From UBA3478 sp049596955 (GTDB taxonomy: Bacteria > Bacteroidota > Bacteroidia > Flavobacteriales > Flavobacteriaceae), in the NCBI GenBank assembly GCA_049596955.1, contig JBMYMD010000011.1:1-64000 (forward strand): a stretch of 64,000 bases of DNA, read 5' to 3'. Below the pieces are notes generated by a model. It had not been told where the DNA came from. It did no database searches and worked only from the letters and a program-made list of their open reading frames with translations. This document shows, piece by piece, positions 1 to 8,704 of the stretch. The number at the start of each line of letters is the position of its first letter. The stretch's first letter is position 1. Made by a program: the position numbers and the translations under genes.

Positions 1-642
1 AACCACAGTAAGCTTTTGATTTACATCATTGTACTTGCAGGAGGCTTCTATGTTTTTCAACATTTTAGTCAGCGTGGATTTGAGCTGAATCTAAATCTGA
101 TGATTTTCATCTTTTTGATGATAGGGCTCATTTTACATCGCACTCCTTTTGCCTATGGTAAAGCCGTGCAAAAAGGGAGCAGTAATGTGGCGGCAATATT
201 ATTTCCGTTTTATGCAGGTATTATGGGAATCATGATTCACACTGGGTTGGCCAATTATTTAGCCGAAGTGCTTATAGAAATTGCAGAGGTCGAAACCCTA
301 CCGAGTTTAGCCTTTATCATCGGAGGTATTGTAAATTTTGCCATTCCATCGGGTGGAGGTGAATTTGCCGTAATCGGACCCAGTATTTTGGAAGCTACCC
401 TTAGTTTAGCACAAGATTACGACCCTGAATTTCAACAAGCGCTCATTTCAAAAACAATCCTAGCCATAACCTATGGAGAGAGTTTGACCAATCTTTTACA
501 GCCCTTTTTCATTTTGATGGTACTCCCTGTTATGTCCGAAGGCACAAATCTTCAGGCTCGCGATGTCATGGGGTATTTAGTCATTCCTTTTATACTTTGT
601 TTTACGGGTCAACTGCTTTTAATTAATTTAGTTGGGGTATAA
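1..642 (+). CDS. Short-chain fatty acid transporter, AtoE family (partial, N-terminus outside window)
   Basis: C-terminal part of an inner-membrane permease of the AtoE family (TIGR00366 type), which imports acetoacetate or other short fatty acids. The reading frame is already open at the first base, so the N-terminal half lies outside; about 213 codons are visible. The segment is very hydrophobic, with about six membrane spans, and carries the glycine-rich signature PSGGGEFAVIGP near visible residue 116, typical of the family. It ends 18 bases before the amidohydrolase gene, so the two probably share a transcript. The exact substrate cannot be read from the sequence. Confidence 0.8.
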   Translation, partial: NHSKLLIYIIVLAGGFYVFQHFSQRGFELNLNLMIFIFLMIGLILHRTPFAYGKAVQKGSSNVAAILFPFYAGIMGIMIHTGLANYLAEVLIEIAEVETLPSLAFIIGGIVNFAIPSGGGEFAVIGPSILEATLSLAQDYDPEFQQALISKTILAITYGESLTNLLQPFFILMVLPVMSEGTNLQARDVMGYLVIPFILCFTGQLLLINLVGV

Positions 643-660
643 CCAAAGTCATTACAAATC

Positions 661-2007
661 ATGTCAACTCACATTCATAAATTTCAAAGCTTTCTTTTTC
701 TTTTTCTGCTAAGCGCATTAGTTCAAGGACAGGTTAAAGCCTTGGTTGGAGGTACAGCCATTGATGGTTATGGAAACGCTCCTATTCCAGACAGCGTAAT
801 TTTAATCGAAGGTGATGTCATCACAGCAGTGGGCACGCAAGCAGAAATTAGTATTCCTGAAAATGCAGAGATTATTTCTACAGAAGGAATGAGTGTTTTA
901 CCAGGGCTTTGGGATATGCATGTACACTTAATGATCAACGGACATGCCGATTACAGTTATTGGGATGAAACCTATCCTCCATTGTTTAAAGACGTCATTA
1001 TGCCTTCATCTGCGCATCAACTCTTAATGGCTGGAGTGACTAGTGCAAGAGATTTAGGCGGTCCCTTAGAAGAGAGTTTAGAGGTTAGAGACGCTATAAA
1101 TCGAGGGGATATACCTGGTCCAACCATGTATATGAGCGGACCTTTTATTCAAAAAAAGCCCTATCCGGGTACAGAAGCCTTTAGATGGGGTGTCAACGGA
1201 GAAAAAGACGCCAGAGCCAAGGTGAGAAAACTGGCTAAAGCCGGAGTAGACTGTATTAAACTCATAGACCAGGATCAAATGACTTGGGAGGAGCTCTCAG
1301 CAGTGGTTGACGAGGCACACAAACACAAGCTCAAAGTCGTTGCACATTCGCATCGTCCCGAAGAAATTAGATTAGGCTTGAAAGCAGGCATTGATAATTT
1401 CGAACATACAGGGCTCTCATCTGCACCAGCCTATCCCGACGATGTCTTTGATTTGATTACCGAACGAACGGCTCAAATGAATAAAGGACCTCTTTATTGG
1501 ACTCCAACTATAGAAGGTCTTTACAACTTTGACTACCTGGTCAGCAATCCTGAAAAAATTGACAATGACTCCTGGCATTTGGGTCTTCCTGATACCGTGA
1601 TCACCGACATTAAAAACTCCATTCAAAAACCTGGAGAACTTCCTTATTTTCAGTTGACTCCAATTCGAAAACCAACCTTAAAAACAAAATTCAATCAACT
1701 TCGAAAATCAGGAGTGGTCATGCTCATTGGCACAGACAGTGGAATTCCTGCAAAATTTCATTCACAAAGCACTTGGAATGAACTAGACATTTGGGTGAGA
1801 GTGATGGGAGTTCCTGCCTTAGACGCGATTAAATCAGCAACCTACTGGCCTTCTCACTTTATGGGTGTTTCAGATAAAGTGGGCACCTTAAGTGCTGGTA
1901 AAAAGGCTGATATTATTGCCGTTAAAGGAGATGTACTGCGTTACATCAATCTTTTACAGCATGTCAACTTTATAATGAAAAATGGCATGGTCGTTAAAGA
2001 TGAATAA
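661..2007 (+). CDS. Secreted metal-dependent amidohydrolase (imidazolonepropionase-like)
   Basis: Exported hydrolase of the amidohydrolase superfamily, probably cleaving an amide or peptide-like bond in the periplasm. Residues 1-24 form a signal peptide ending in VQGQ. The metal-site pattern is complete: H87-V-H89, a candidate carboxylated K200 (CIKLID), H229 in VVAHSH, H249 in FEHTG and D359 in IGTDSG. The C-terminus (SAGKKADIIAV) is the usual small beta-sandwich return. This set resembles prolidase- or imidazolonepropionase-like members acting on acylated amino acids or dipeptides (family knowledge). The 18-base gap suggests co-transcription with the upstream permease. Substrate unknown. 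Confidence 0.85.
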   Translation: MSTHIHKFQSFLFLFLLSALVQGQVKALVGGTAIDGYGNAPIPDSVILIEGDVITAVGTQAEISIPENAEIISTEGMSVLPGLWDMHVHLMINGHADYSYWDETYPPLFKDVIMPSSAHQLLMAGVTSARDLGGPLEESLEVRDAINRGDIPGPTMYMSGPFIQKKPYPGTEAFRWGVNGEKDARAKVRKLAKAGVDCIKLIDQDQMTWEELSAVVDEAHKHKLKVVAHSHRPEEIRLGLKAGIDNFEHTGLSSAPAYPDDVFDLITERTAQMNKGPLYWTPTIEGLYNFDYLVSNPEKIDNDSWHLGLPDTVITDIKNSIQKPGELPYFQLTPIRKPTLKTKFNQLRKSGVVMLIGTDSGIPAKFHSQSTWNELDIWVRVMGVPALDAIKSATYWPSHFMGVSDKVGTLSAGKKADIIAVKGDVLRYINLLQHVNFIMKNGMVVKDE

Positions 2008-2013
2008 ACCTTT

Positions 2014-2910
2014 TTATAAAGGGATTGTAATGTTTGATTTAACGTAATCGATACTCGTTTTTACACTTTGCATTGAATTAACGGCAAAATTTCCACCTTG
2101 TTCAATGTAGAAATATTCTAATCCTGAATCACTAGCACTGGGTAACATGGTGGTATAGTCAATAGATCCCTGACCCATTTCTGTATAATCTCGAGAAACT
2201 TTGTGCATGTCTTTAATATGCCAAAGCGGTGTTCTATGCATGGCTTTTGCGATGAATTCTTTGGGCGTAATTACACCAGCGTGCATTACCCAATAAAAAT
2301 CAACTTCTAATTTAACCCAGTTGGGATTGGTTTCTTGAATGATCCAATCAATACCCATTTTATCTCCATATTGCACAAAATCACCTCCAAAATTGTGGTA
2401 GGCAAATCCCAATCCAGCTTCATGAATTCGTCGACCGATTTGATTCAATTTTTGAACCAGTAACTGATATCCTTCTAAACTGTGATATATCTGAGCGAGT
2501 GAGGGGTATACTATATAACGGTCTCCCAGCTCAAGGGCTCCTTCAATACAGCTATCGACATATGCATTTAGTTCATCTTCTGAGACTTCCATCAATCCGT
2601 TTACCCCATAATGTCCACTCGAAGTAGAAAGGTTTAAATCATCTAATACCGTTTTGAATTCTTTGGGACTAAACCCGTAGTACAACTTATTTTTAGCATC
2701 GTATCCATAGGACTCAAAGTCTTCATACCCCATTTGTTTTAATGCTTTTAAAGTCGCTAGAGGATCTTTTTCCATTGCATCTCGTACGGTAAACAATTGC
2801 AAACCCATTTTATAATTGGGTTTGTGCTCTGCTTCACAGCTCATTACACCCAAAAGTGGTAGTGCTAATGAAACTTGTGCAGACTGTTGTATAAAACTTC
2901 TTCTTTTCAT
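2014..2910 (-). CDS. Sugar phosphate isomerase/epimerase-like TIM-barrel lipoprotein
   Basis: Member of the xylose isomerase-like TIM-barrel family (sugar phosphate isomerase/epimerase). The N-terminus has twin arginines (KRRSFIQQSA), a hydrophobic stretch and a lipobox-like LGVMSC, so the protein is probably exported, perhaps by Tat, and lipid-anchored or cleaved. Barrel features include MGLQLFTVRD at the start, YHNFGGDF in the middle, LEVDFYWV and WHIKDMH, which hold likely metal ligands (E, D, H). It is the last gene of a minus-strand operon with a small membrane protein, an aldose epimerase-like protein and a LolC-like permease. A sugar-related role is inferred; no substrate can be assigned. 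Confidence 0.8.
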   Translation of the reverse strand: MKRRSFIQQSAQVSLALPLLGVMSCEAEHKPNYKMGLQLFTVRDAMEKDPLATLKALKQMGYEDFESYGYDAKNKLYYGFSPKEFKTVLDDLNLSTSSGHYGVNGLMEVSEDELNAYVDSCIEGALELGDRYIVYPSLAQIYHSLEGYQLLVQKLNQIGRRIHEAGLGFAYHNFGGDFVQYGDKMGIDWIIQETNPNWVKLEVDFYWVMHAGVITPKEFIAKAMHRTPLWHIKDMHKVSRDYTEMGQGSIDYTTMLPSASDSGLEYFYIEQGGNFAVNSMQSVKTSIDYVKSNITIPL

Positions 2911-2921
2911 GGGATTATAAT

Positions 2922-3146
2922 TTAAAGACTAAAGTATTTAATAATGGTGTTGGCCAGCCAAACTCCACCACCTAAAATACAAGGATAGAGCACAAATAGC
3001 CATAAATAATCAACAAATCGTGTTTTTCGCATACTGTTCTCTGATAAGAATTCATACCATCCTTTAAGGCCAATTACGTCTACCAATGCATTAGCGGCAA
3101 TGGCAACAATTAAGATGATCCATCCTTGAATAATAAATTTAATCAC
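2922..3146 (-). CDS. Small two-span membrane protein, function unknown
   Basis: 74-residue protein I do not recognise. Two hydrophobic segments (about residues 4-26 and 46-68) flank a short charged loop (SENSMRKTRF), which suggests an inner-membrane hairpin. The start is GTG and overlaps the end of the upstream epimerase-like gene by 8 bases; the next gene follows after 11 bases. This tight spacing supports it as a real, translationally coupled gene rather than a chance frame. Confidence 0.6.
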   Translation of the reverse strand: MIKFIIQGWIILIVAIAANALVDVIGLKGWYEFLSENSMRKTRFVDYLWLFVLYPCILGGGVWLANTIIKYFSL

Positions 3147-3945
3147 TTGAAAGCGGTTTTAGTTGTAACGAAAATTGTTTTGCAGTTCCCATAGGTATAG
3201 ATTCGAAACCAAGATGTAAGTCAGTTTGCTTTACCGCGTAGGGATAAAAGGTAATCGGTTCAATACAAAGCATATTATTTACCTCTGTCCAGCACATGAA
3301 GTGATTAAATCCTTCTGTGGTCAATTGTAACTTTTTCTCATCACTCAAAACAACCCTATTGGTATTTTCAATCAAATAAGCTCTTGAACCAACTTCTAAG
3401 ATTTCATTCAGAGATACCTCTACATCTTTTGAATAAACTACCGCAGAAGTACTGCGCAGTTTAAATGCGGGATGATATCCTAACATAAAGGGCATATTGG
3501 CTTCAGCAATAATTTCAAAATCTATTCGCAATGACGATTTAGAAAAACTAAACTTCTTCAAAAACCGAAAGTCATAAGGCCATTTTTGAACGGTTTCTGG
3601 TGAATTTTCAGGATATTTTGAATTGCTGAGTTCAGTATAGGCTCTGTAGTCCTTGATGTAAACTAAAGATTTGGAGGTATTTGAAACTAAGTCATATTCG
3701 AATTCTCTCAATAAACCGTGTTGATCTAAGACCGCTTCATCTTTAGGCGTTTTAATCCTGTAATTGGCCTCCTTTAAAGGGCCGATGGTTGGAAACATTT
3801 CTGTATCTGCATTTTTCCAGCCTGGACTTCCTTTTTGATGCATGTATTCAAAACCATCCACCGTAAACGAAATCAATTCTCCTCGGTCAGATTTCATTTC
3901 AAAATGCCGATCTCCATAAACATGTCTTAAAACCTGTACACTCAT
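3139..3945 (-). CDS. Aldose 1-epimerase family protein (LacX/mutarotase-like)
   Basis: Galactose mutarotase-like protein expected to interconvert anomers of a hexose or hexose phosphate in the cytoplasm; no signal peptide is present. Family features visible: H158 in MLGYHPAF and E229 in CIEPITFYP, matching the catalytic His and Glu region of the LacX/YeaD type, and an N-terminal strand with ELISFTVDGFEYMHQ. Length (268) is typical for this short subgroup. It starts 6 bases after the LolC-like gene stops and overlaps the following small membrane gene, so it sits in the middle of an operon. Natural sugar unknown. Confidence 0.82.
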   Translation of the reverse strand: MSVQVLRHVYGDRHFEMKSDRGELISFTVDGFEYMHQKGSPGWKNADTEMFPTIGPLKEANYRIKTPKDEAVLDQHGLLREFEYDLVSNTSKSLVYIKDYRAYTELSNSKYPENSPETVQKWPYDFRFLKKFSFSKSSLRIDFEIIAEANMPFMLGYHPAFKLRSTSAVVYSKDVEVSLNEILEVGSRAYLIENTNRVVLSDEKKLQLTTEGFNHFMCWTEVNNMLCIEPITFYPYAVKQTDLHLGFESIPMGTAKQFSLQLKPLSSD

Positions 3946-3951
3946 TAATAC

Positions 3952-5199
3952 TTAATTAAATTTCATCACTTTAGAAGGAACAATATTTGAAATAGCCACA
4001 GAAGGAATAATTAGCATGAGAATACAAGAAATAATTACACCTACATTCACAGCAAGCAAATGACTCCATTCAAGATGCAGCGGTATAACTTCAACATAGT
4101 ATTGCTCAGGGTTGGGAAACTTTAAAAAGCCCCATTGTTTTTGAGCGAAATACAAGCTCAGAAAAGTAGCATTACCAATTAGAACTCCTTTGACAATCAA
4201 ATTCAGGGCTTTGATCAAAAATAACTTTCGAATTGCACTACTCCTTGCACCGAGGGCCTTGAGTAAACCAATAGATTGGGTTCTCTCGATAATCAAAACC
4301 AACAAGGCCGTAATCATATTAATACCGCCTACTAAGAGCATGATTATAATGATGATTATAACATTGAAATCAAACAATTTAATCCATTCAAATACCGTGT
4401 AATACGATTGCTTAATGGTTGCAACATCAATAGTCGAAGGGGTTTCTCCATAAATCGTTTCAGTGTAAGCATCTATTTCATCAAAATCAGAAATAAATAA
4501 TTCGTAATGTCCAAATTCCTCCTCGCTCCATCTATTGATCATTTGTAAATGACGTTGATCAACAAACACGAATAACTCGTCAAACTCATCAAAGCCACTG
4601 TTATAAATTCCAGCAACTTCAAATTTTCGAGTATTTGGTATTCCTGAAGGATCATTTTCTTTGAGAAAGTAAGCATTGAAAGAGTCACCTATTTTTAGGT
4701 TTAACAATTTTGCCTTTTGAGCGGATATAAGAACCTCTTTTGAAGGTTTGTCAGTCTGATAATTCGGTATTCGACCCGACCTTATGAATTCTTCAAATGC
4801 ACTAAAATTGTATTCACTATCAACACCTTTGGCAATTATTCCCTCAAAAGTTATCGGCGTTCTTATAATGCCTGCCTTTTGAATTACAGGGTGATACCTT
4901 TCAAGAGTAGGAACACGCTCTTTTAAACGCTGCCAATCAATTTCGGCAGCATCCATTGGCGTTATACTGATGTCAGAATTAGCATTGTCAAAATGATACA
5001 ATTGATAATGTCCTTTGAAAGCAGAAACCTTTTCTTTGATTTTCAATTGAAGACCAGCCGCAGCTGATATGGAGATAAGCATGATGAACACACCTATGGC
5101 AATAGCGCTAACACTAACTTTTACAATCGGACTTGAAATTGTACTTTTAAGCTTGTTAGACTTTAAAAACCGTCTTGCAACAAAGAATTCAAAACTCAC
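3952..5199 (-). CDS. LolC/LolE-type ABC transporter permease
   Basis: Inner-membrane permease of the lipoprotein-releasing (LolCE/FtsX-like) family, thought to pass lipoproteins to the periplasmic carrier with ATPase LolD, which is not encoded nearby. The layout is classic: one span near residues 25-48, a large periplasmic domain to about 270, then three spans at about 275-300, 325-350 and 380-405. The FtsX-like core LLVGGINMITALLVLIIERT and SIGLLKALGA is clear. The start is GTG, chosen because SFEFFVARRFL matches the usual family N-terminus. It faces the start of the muramidase gene with only 6 bases between start codons and leads a four-gene minus-strand operon. Confidence 0.85.
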   Translation of the reverse strand: MSFEFFVARRFLKSNKLKSTISSPIVKVSVSAIAIGVFIMLISISAAAGLQLKIKEKVSAFKGHYQLYHFDNANSDISITPMDAAEIDWQRLKERVPTLERYHPVIQKAGIIRTPITFEGIIAKGVDSEYNFSAFEEFIRSGRIPNYQTDKPSKEVLISAQKAKLLNLKIGDSFNAYFLKENDPSGIPNTRKFEVAGIYNSGFDEFDELFVFVDQRHLQMINRWSEEEFGHYELFISDFDEIDAYTETIYGETPSTIDVATIKQSYYTVFEWIKLFDFNVIIIIIIMLLVGGINMITALLVLIIERTQSIGLLKALGARSSAIRKLFLIKALNLIVKGVLIGNATFLSLYFAQKQWGFLKFPNPEQYYVEVIPLHLEWSHLLAVNVGVIISCILMLIIPSVAISNIVPSKVMKFN

Positions 5200-5205
5200 C
5201 TCATA

Positions 5206-6375
5206 ATGTTTAAAAAGCTTTTAAAAATAGCATTTTTATTTGTTGTAATTCCGCTCCAAGCGCAAAACGAATTTAAAGTTGGAGCAGCTCAGTTAAATGC
5301 ATACCTGCCGCTATTAAAAAATAAATCTGTAGCAATTGTAGCCAATCAAACCTCAGTGATAAACAGCCAAAATCAAACGGCGGTTCACCTGGTAGATAGC
5401 CTATTGCAGCACCAGGTGCACATTGCTAAAGTCTTTGCCCCTGAGCATGGATTTCGAGGAATAGTAGACGCCGGTGAACATGTAGACAACGAAATAGATC
5501 AAAAAACAGGATTGCCCCTTATTTCGCTTTATGGAAAAAATAAAAAGCCAACAATGGCGCAATTAGAAGGTGTAGACCTTGTACTTTTTGACATTCAAGA
5601 TGTAGGTGTGAGATTTTACACTTATATAGCCACTTTACAATTAGTAATGGAGTCTTGTATCGAAAAAGGAATACCAATAATAGTCTTAGATCGACCCAAT
5701 CCACACATGCATTATATAGACGGTCCTACGATGGAAGAAAAACATCAAAGCTTTTTAGGCATGAATTCAATTCCATTAGTCTATGGAATGAGCATAGGAG
5801 AATACGCTGAAATGATCAACAAAGAAAAATGGGTTAATCCAAATTCAGAAGCAGAACTTCACGTCATACGGATTGAGAACTTTAATCGCAACGACAGGGT
5901 TTCGCTTTCTATAAAGCCATCTCCTAACTTACCGAACGATCAATCTATAGCGCTCTATCCAAGTTTAGGTTTTTTTGAAGGAACAACCATTAACGCTGGT
6001 CGGGGCACTGATGCTCAATTTCAGCGCTATGGATCTCCTGACTTCAAAGGGCATGCAAATTTTGAGTTGACCTATACTCCGGTTTCAAAAGAAGGCGCTA
6101 AATATCCCAAACATCAAAATAAAATATGTTATGGAGAGGATTTATCTCAAATTGTAGCACCTCAGAGCGTCCACCTCGATTGGCTTATCAAAGCCTATAA
6201 TCACAGTGATGCTCAAACGTTTTTTTTAGACAACTCTTTTACCAAACACGCAGGAACTGAAAAACTTCGATTTCAAATTGAACAGGGTATGTCTGCAGAT
6301 AAAATACGAGAAAGCTGGTCAGAAGATTTAGAGGAGTTCAACGAAATTCGTCTCAAATACCTTATCTACAACTAA
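5206..6375 (+). CDS. namZ: Exo-beta-N-acetylmuramidase NamZ-like (DUF1343)
   Basis: Secreted protein of the DUF1343 family, whose characterised member NamZ removes terminal N-acetylmuramic acid from peptidoglycan fragments (glycoside hydrolase family 171). Residues 1-20 are a signal peptide ending in LQAQ. Family blocks seen: VANQTSV, FAPEHGFRG, DVGVRFYTYI, VLDRPNPH and the GTTINAGRGTDAQFQRYG block. Length (389) is normal. This would supply MurNAc during wall recycling, which fits the Mpl recycling ligase encoded elsewhere in this window, though they are not linked. The stop lies one base from the convergent hydroxylase gene, without a visible terminator. Confidence 0.83.
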   Translation: MFKKLLKIAFLFVVIPLQAQNEFKVGAAQLNAYLPLLKNKSVAIVANQTSVINSQNQTAVHLVDSLLQHQVHIAKVFAPEHGFRGIVDAGEHVDNEIDQKTGLPLISLYGKNKKPTMAQLEGVDLVLFDIQDVGVRFYTYIATLQLVMESCIEKGIPIIVLDRPNPHMHYIDGPTMEEKHQSFLGMNSIPLVYGMSIGEYAEMINKEKWVNPNSEAELHVIRIENFNRNDRVSLSIKPSPNLPNDQSIALYPSLGFFEGTTINAGRGTDAQFQRYGSPDFKGHANFELTYTPVSKEGAKYPKHQNKICYGEDLSQIVAPQSVHLDWLIKAYNHSDAQTFFLDNSFTKHAGTEKLRFQIEQGMSADKIRESWSEDLEEFNEIRLKYLIYN

Positions 6376-6376
6376 A

Positions 6377-7192
6377 TCACCTTCTTATACGTCTAAAAGG
6401 CTGAATCAACAATTGAAGAAAATTGATGTTTTTAGCCTGATCTTGATGGGTGTCTAAACCATACTTTAATGTCTCTTTTGACAATTTCCGGTAAGTGCCG
6501 AATAAATGATCCCAAATAGCAAAAACACTTCCGTAATTACTATCTGTATAAGGCATTTCGTAATGATGATGAATCTGGTGCATATTCGGAGTTACAAAGA
6601 AAACACTAAGCAAGCTATTTAAGAACTTTGGAAGCCTCAAGTTGGCATGACCCAACTGCGAGAAGAAAACTGCCACAGTTTGATACAAAAACAATGTCCC
6701 CAAGTCGATACCAAAGAGTAAAATGGTCAAAATAAGAAAACCTATTCGAATCAGATTTTCAAAAGGGTGAAGGCGAATTGCAGTTGAGCTGTCTAAATGG
6801 GGATCTGAATGATGCACCAAGTGAATCCTCCACAACCATTTTGATTTGTGTAAGCAGACATGAATTAGGTAAGAAGTAAAAAAATCTAAAACTAAAATAC
6901 CTAGTGTAAACTGTAGCCAAGGGTCTAAGACAATCACATGCAAAAGTCCGATCTGATTGGTATCTGCATATTCTACAGCACCCAATATAAATACCGCCAT
7001 AAAAATATTGACCACGGCGGTTGAAAAAGCAAAAAATAAATTATTGACGATATGTTTCTTTGATGAAACAACAGAAGCTCTAAAAGGCGATAAAGCCTCA
7101 AACAACCAGAAAACAACAAAACCCAATGACATCAGCAAGCCTCGTTCTGCAGGAGTAAGAGTGCTAAAATATTGGAGTACTTGTGTGATCAA
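6377..7192 (-). CDS. Sterol desaturase / fatty acid hydroxylase family protein (copy 1)
   Basis: Integral-membrane di-iron hydroxylase. Histidine boxes: HVCLH at 111-115, H124-L-V-H127-H128 and H205-Q-I-H208-H209-H210, the eight-His type set of the family. About four to five hydrophobic spans surround them. Bacterial relatives hydroxylate lipids or carotenoids; the substrate here is unknown. No ATG fits the beginning. A TTG start is chosen because the residues after it align with the start of copy 2 (VLQYFSTLTP against IIIYFETIPS). It follows copy 2 by 6 bases in the same operon. The two are clear paralogs along their whole length. Confidence 0.85.
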   Translation of the reverse strand: MITQVLQYFSTLTPAERGLLMSLGFVVFWLFEALSPFRASVVSSKKHIVNNLFFAFSTAVVNIFMAVFILGAVEYADTNQIGLLHVIVLDPWLQFTLGILVLDFFTSYLIHVCLHKSKWLWRIHLVHHSDPHLDSSTAIRLHPFENLIRIGFLILTILLFGIDLGTLFLYQTVAVFFSQLGHANLRLPKFLNSLLSVFFVTPNMHQIHHHYEMPYTDSNYGSVFAIWDHLFGTYRKLSKETLKYGLDTHQDQAKNINFLQLLIQPFRRIRR

Positions 7193-7198
7193 TATAAT

Positions 7199-8029
7199 TT
7201 AGTTTTCAGTAGTTGGCCTTCTGTATTTGTGAAAGGGTTGCTTTAATAATTCCCATAAATTTCCGTTCTTTTTAGCGTCTGGAAAGGTATCTACCCCATA
7301 CACCAAATTTTCAGCATTCATGGTTTTGTAGGTGCCAAATAGACGGTCCCAAATTGAAAATATGTTTCCGTAATTACTATCTGTGTAAGGCAATTGATAA
7401 TGATGGTGTACTTTGTGCATGTTGGGAGTAACTAAAATATAACTCAACCATAGATCGACCTTTTTAGGTAATATAATATTAGCATGCCCAAATTGAGAAG
7501 CAGCAGCAGATAGTGTTTGATACAACATTATAACACCAATAGAAGCACCTGAAACCAAAATAGCCAAGGCAGTGAAAGCAACGCGCACAACGTTTTCTAT
7601 AGGATGATGTCTGTTCGCTGTAGTAGCGTCAACATGATGATCAGAATGATGCACTAAATGAACCATCCACAAGGGTTTTATTTTGTGCTCAGACCAATGC
7701 GCAAAATAAGCCCCTATTAAATCGAGAATTAGCAATCCACCAACAACCTGTAAAACAGTACTTTCAATTGGAAGCCAATGAAGAATACCAAATTCTGAGG
7801 CAGACACATAGTCTGAAGCAGCCACCAGGGCAAAAGCCAGTCCCATATTTACAACCCCAGTCATAACGGTAAAGAACAAATTGGGGCCTGCATGCTTAAG
7901 TTTTTTGTACGGGATTCTAGAAAAAGGAACGATTCCCTCAATAATCCAAAAAAAGAATAACCCACCAGCAAGTATCAACGACCTGTGTAAAGAAGGTATG
8001 GTTTCAAAATAAATAATAATCTTTTCCAT
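7199..8029 (-). CDS. Sterol desaturase / fatty acid hydroxylase family protein (copy 2)
   Basis: Paralog of the downstream copy with the same di-iron histidine boxes (HWSEH, HLVHH, HKVHHH), the same spans and nearly the same C-terminal block PYTDSNYG-FSIWDRLFGTY. An upstream in-frame ATG exists at 8074, but the ATG at 8029 is preferred: it gives MEKIIIYFETIPS, matching copy 1, and leaves room for the divergent queE promoter. First gene of a two-gene minus-strand operon. Lipid or carotenoid hydroxylation is family inference; the duplication suggests related but distinct substrates, or a heteromeric pair. Confidence 0.85.
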   Translation of the reverse strand: MEKIIIYFETIPSLHRSLILAGGLFFFWIIEGIVPFSRIPYKKLKHAGPNLFFTVMTGVVNMGLAFALVAASDYVSASEFGILHWLPIESTVLQVVGGLLILDLIGAYFAHWSEHKIKPLWMVHLVHHSDHHVDATTANRHHPIENVVRVAFTALAILVSGASIGVIMLYQTLSAAASQFGHANIILPKKVDLWLSYILVTPNMHKVHHHYQLPYTDSNYGNIFSIWDRLFGTYKTMNAENLVYGVDTFPDAKKNGNLWELLKQPFHKYRRPTTEN

Positions 8030-8069
8030 GCGGTAATATAAAAATAAATACGATACGAGTATAAGATTG

Positions 8070-8077
8070 TACATTTG
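8070..8077 (+). promoter_or_regulatory. Candidate -7 promoter element for queE
   Basis: TACATTTG fits the Bacteroidetes -7 consensus TAnnTTTG exactly and lies 22 bases before the chosen queE ATG. No good -33 TTTG box is visible at the right distance. The match also suggests that the in-frame TTG inside it is promoter, not a start codon. Confidence 0.4.
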
Positions 8078-8098
8078 AAGGATAATAACCTCTTTTCA

Positions 8099-8704
8099 AT
8101 GCAATCAGATCAAGAATTTAGAGTTATGGAGCACTTTTACACCATTCAAGGTGAGGGTTACCATCAAGGGAAAGCCGCTTATTTTGTGCGTTTAGGGGGT
8201 TGTGATGTAGGTTGTCATTGGTGTGATGTAAAAGAGAGTTGGGACGGCGAAGCACACCCAATCATGTCTATAGAAGAAATAAGAGCGAATATCACTCAAA
8301 AAACTGATATTGTGGTAGTTACAGGAGGAGAGCCTTTGGTTTACCATTTGGCTGATTTTACCCAAAACCTTAAACAAAACGGTTACAGAACTCATATTGA
8401 GACCTCCGGAGCCTATGCACTCACCGGAACTTGGGATTGGATTTGTTTGTCTCCAAAAAAATTCAAATTACCGCAGGAAGAAATCTACTCTGTGGCCAAC
8501 GAACTGAAATGCATTGTCTACAACAAGCATGATCTAAGCTTTGCACAAGAACAAGCTCGTCTGGTTAAAGAGCATTGTCATTTATACCTTCAACCTGAGT
8601 GGAGCACTAGAGAAAAAATGATGCCGTTGATTGTAGATTTCGTCAAAGAAAATCCACGATGGAGGGCTACCCTTCAAACTCATAAATATCTAGATGTGCC
8701 CTAG
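8099..8704 (+). CDS. queE: 7-carboxy-7-deazaguanine synthase QueE (radical SAM)
   Basis: Converts 6-carboxy-tetrahydropterin to 7-carboxy-7-deazaguanine in the queuosine (7-deazaguanine) tRNA pathway, using an iron-sulfur cluster and SAM. The cluster motif is C35-x3-C39-x2-C42 in LGGCDVGCHWCD, preceded by the substrate-binding YTIQGEG. VVVTGGEPL is the SAM-binding GGEP motif. ATG at 8099 is used rather than the upstream in-frame TTG, which overlaps a promoter-like element. No other queuosine genes lie nearby. The stop shares CTAG with the convergent metalloprotease gene. Confidence 0.92.
   Translation: MQSDQEFRVMEHFYTIQGEGYHQGKAAYFVRLGGCDVGCHWCDVKESWDGEAHPIMSIEEIRANITQKTDIVVVTGGEPLVYHLADFTQNLKQNGYRTHIETSGAYALTGTWDWICLSPKKFKLPQEEIYSVANELKCIVYNKHDLSFAQEQARLVKEHCHLYLQPEWSTREKMMPLIVDFVKENPRWRATLQTHKYLDVP

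Noticed and set aside
2009..2022. Small CCTTT/AAAGG hairpin at the amidohydrolase/isomerase junction
   Set aside because: Five base pairs only, no T run, and it overlaps the end of the isomerase coding sequence, so it is not a credible terminator.
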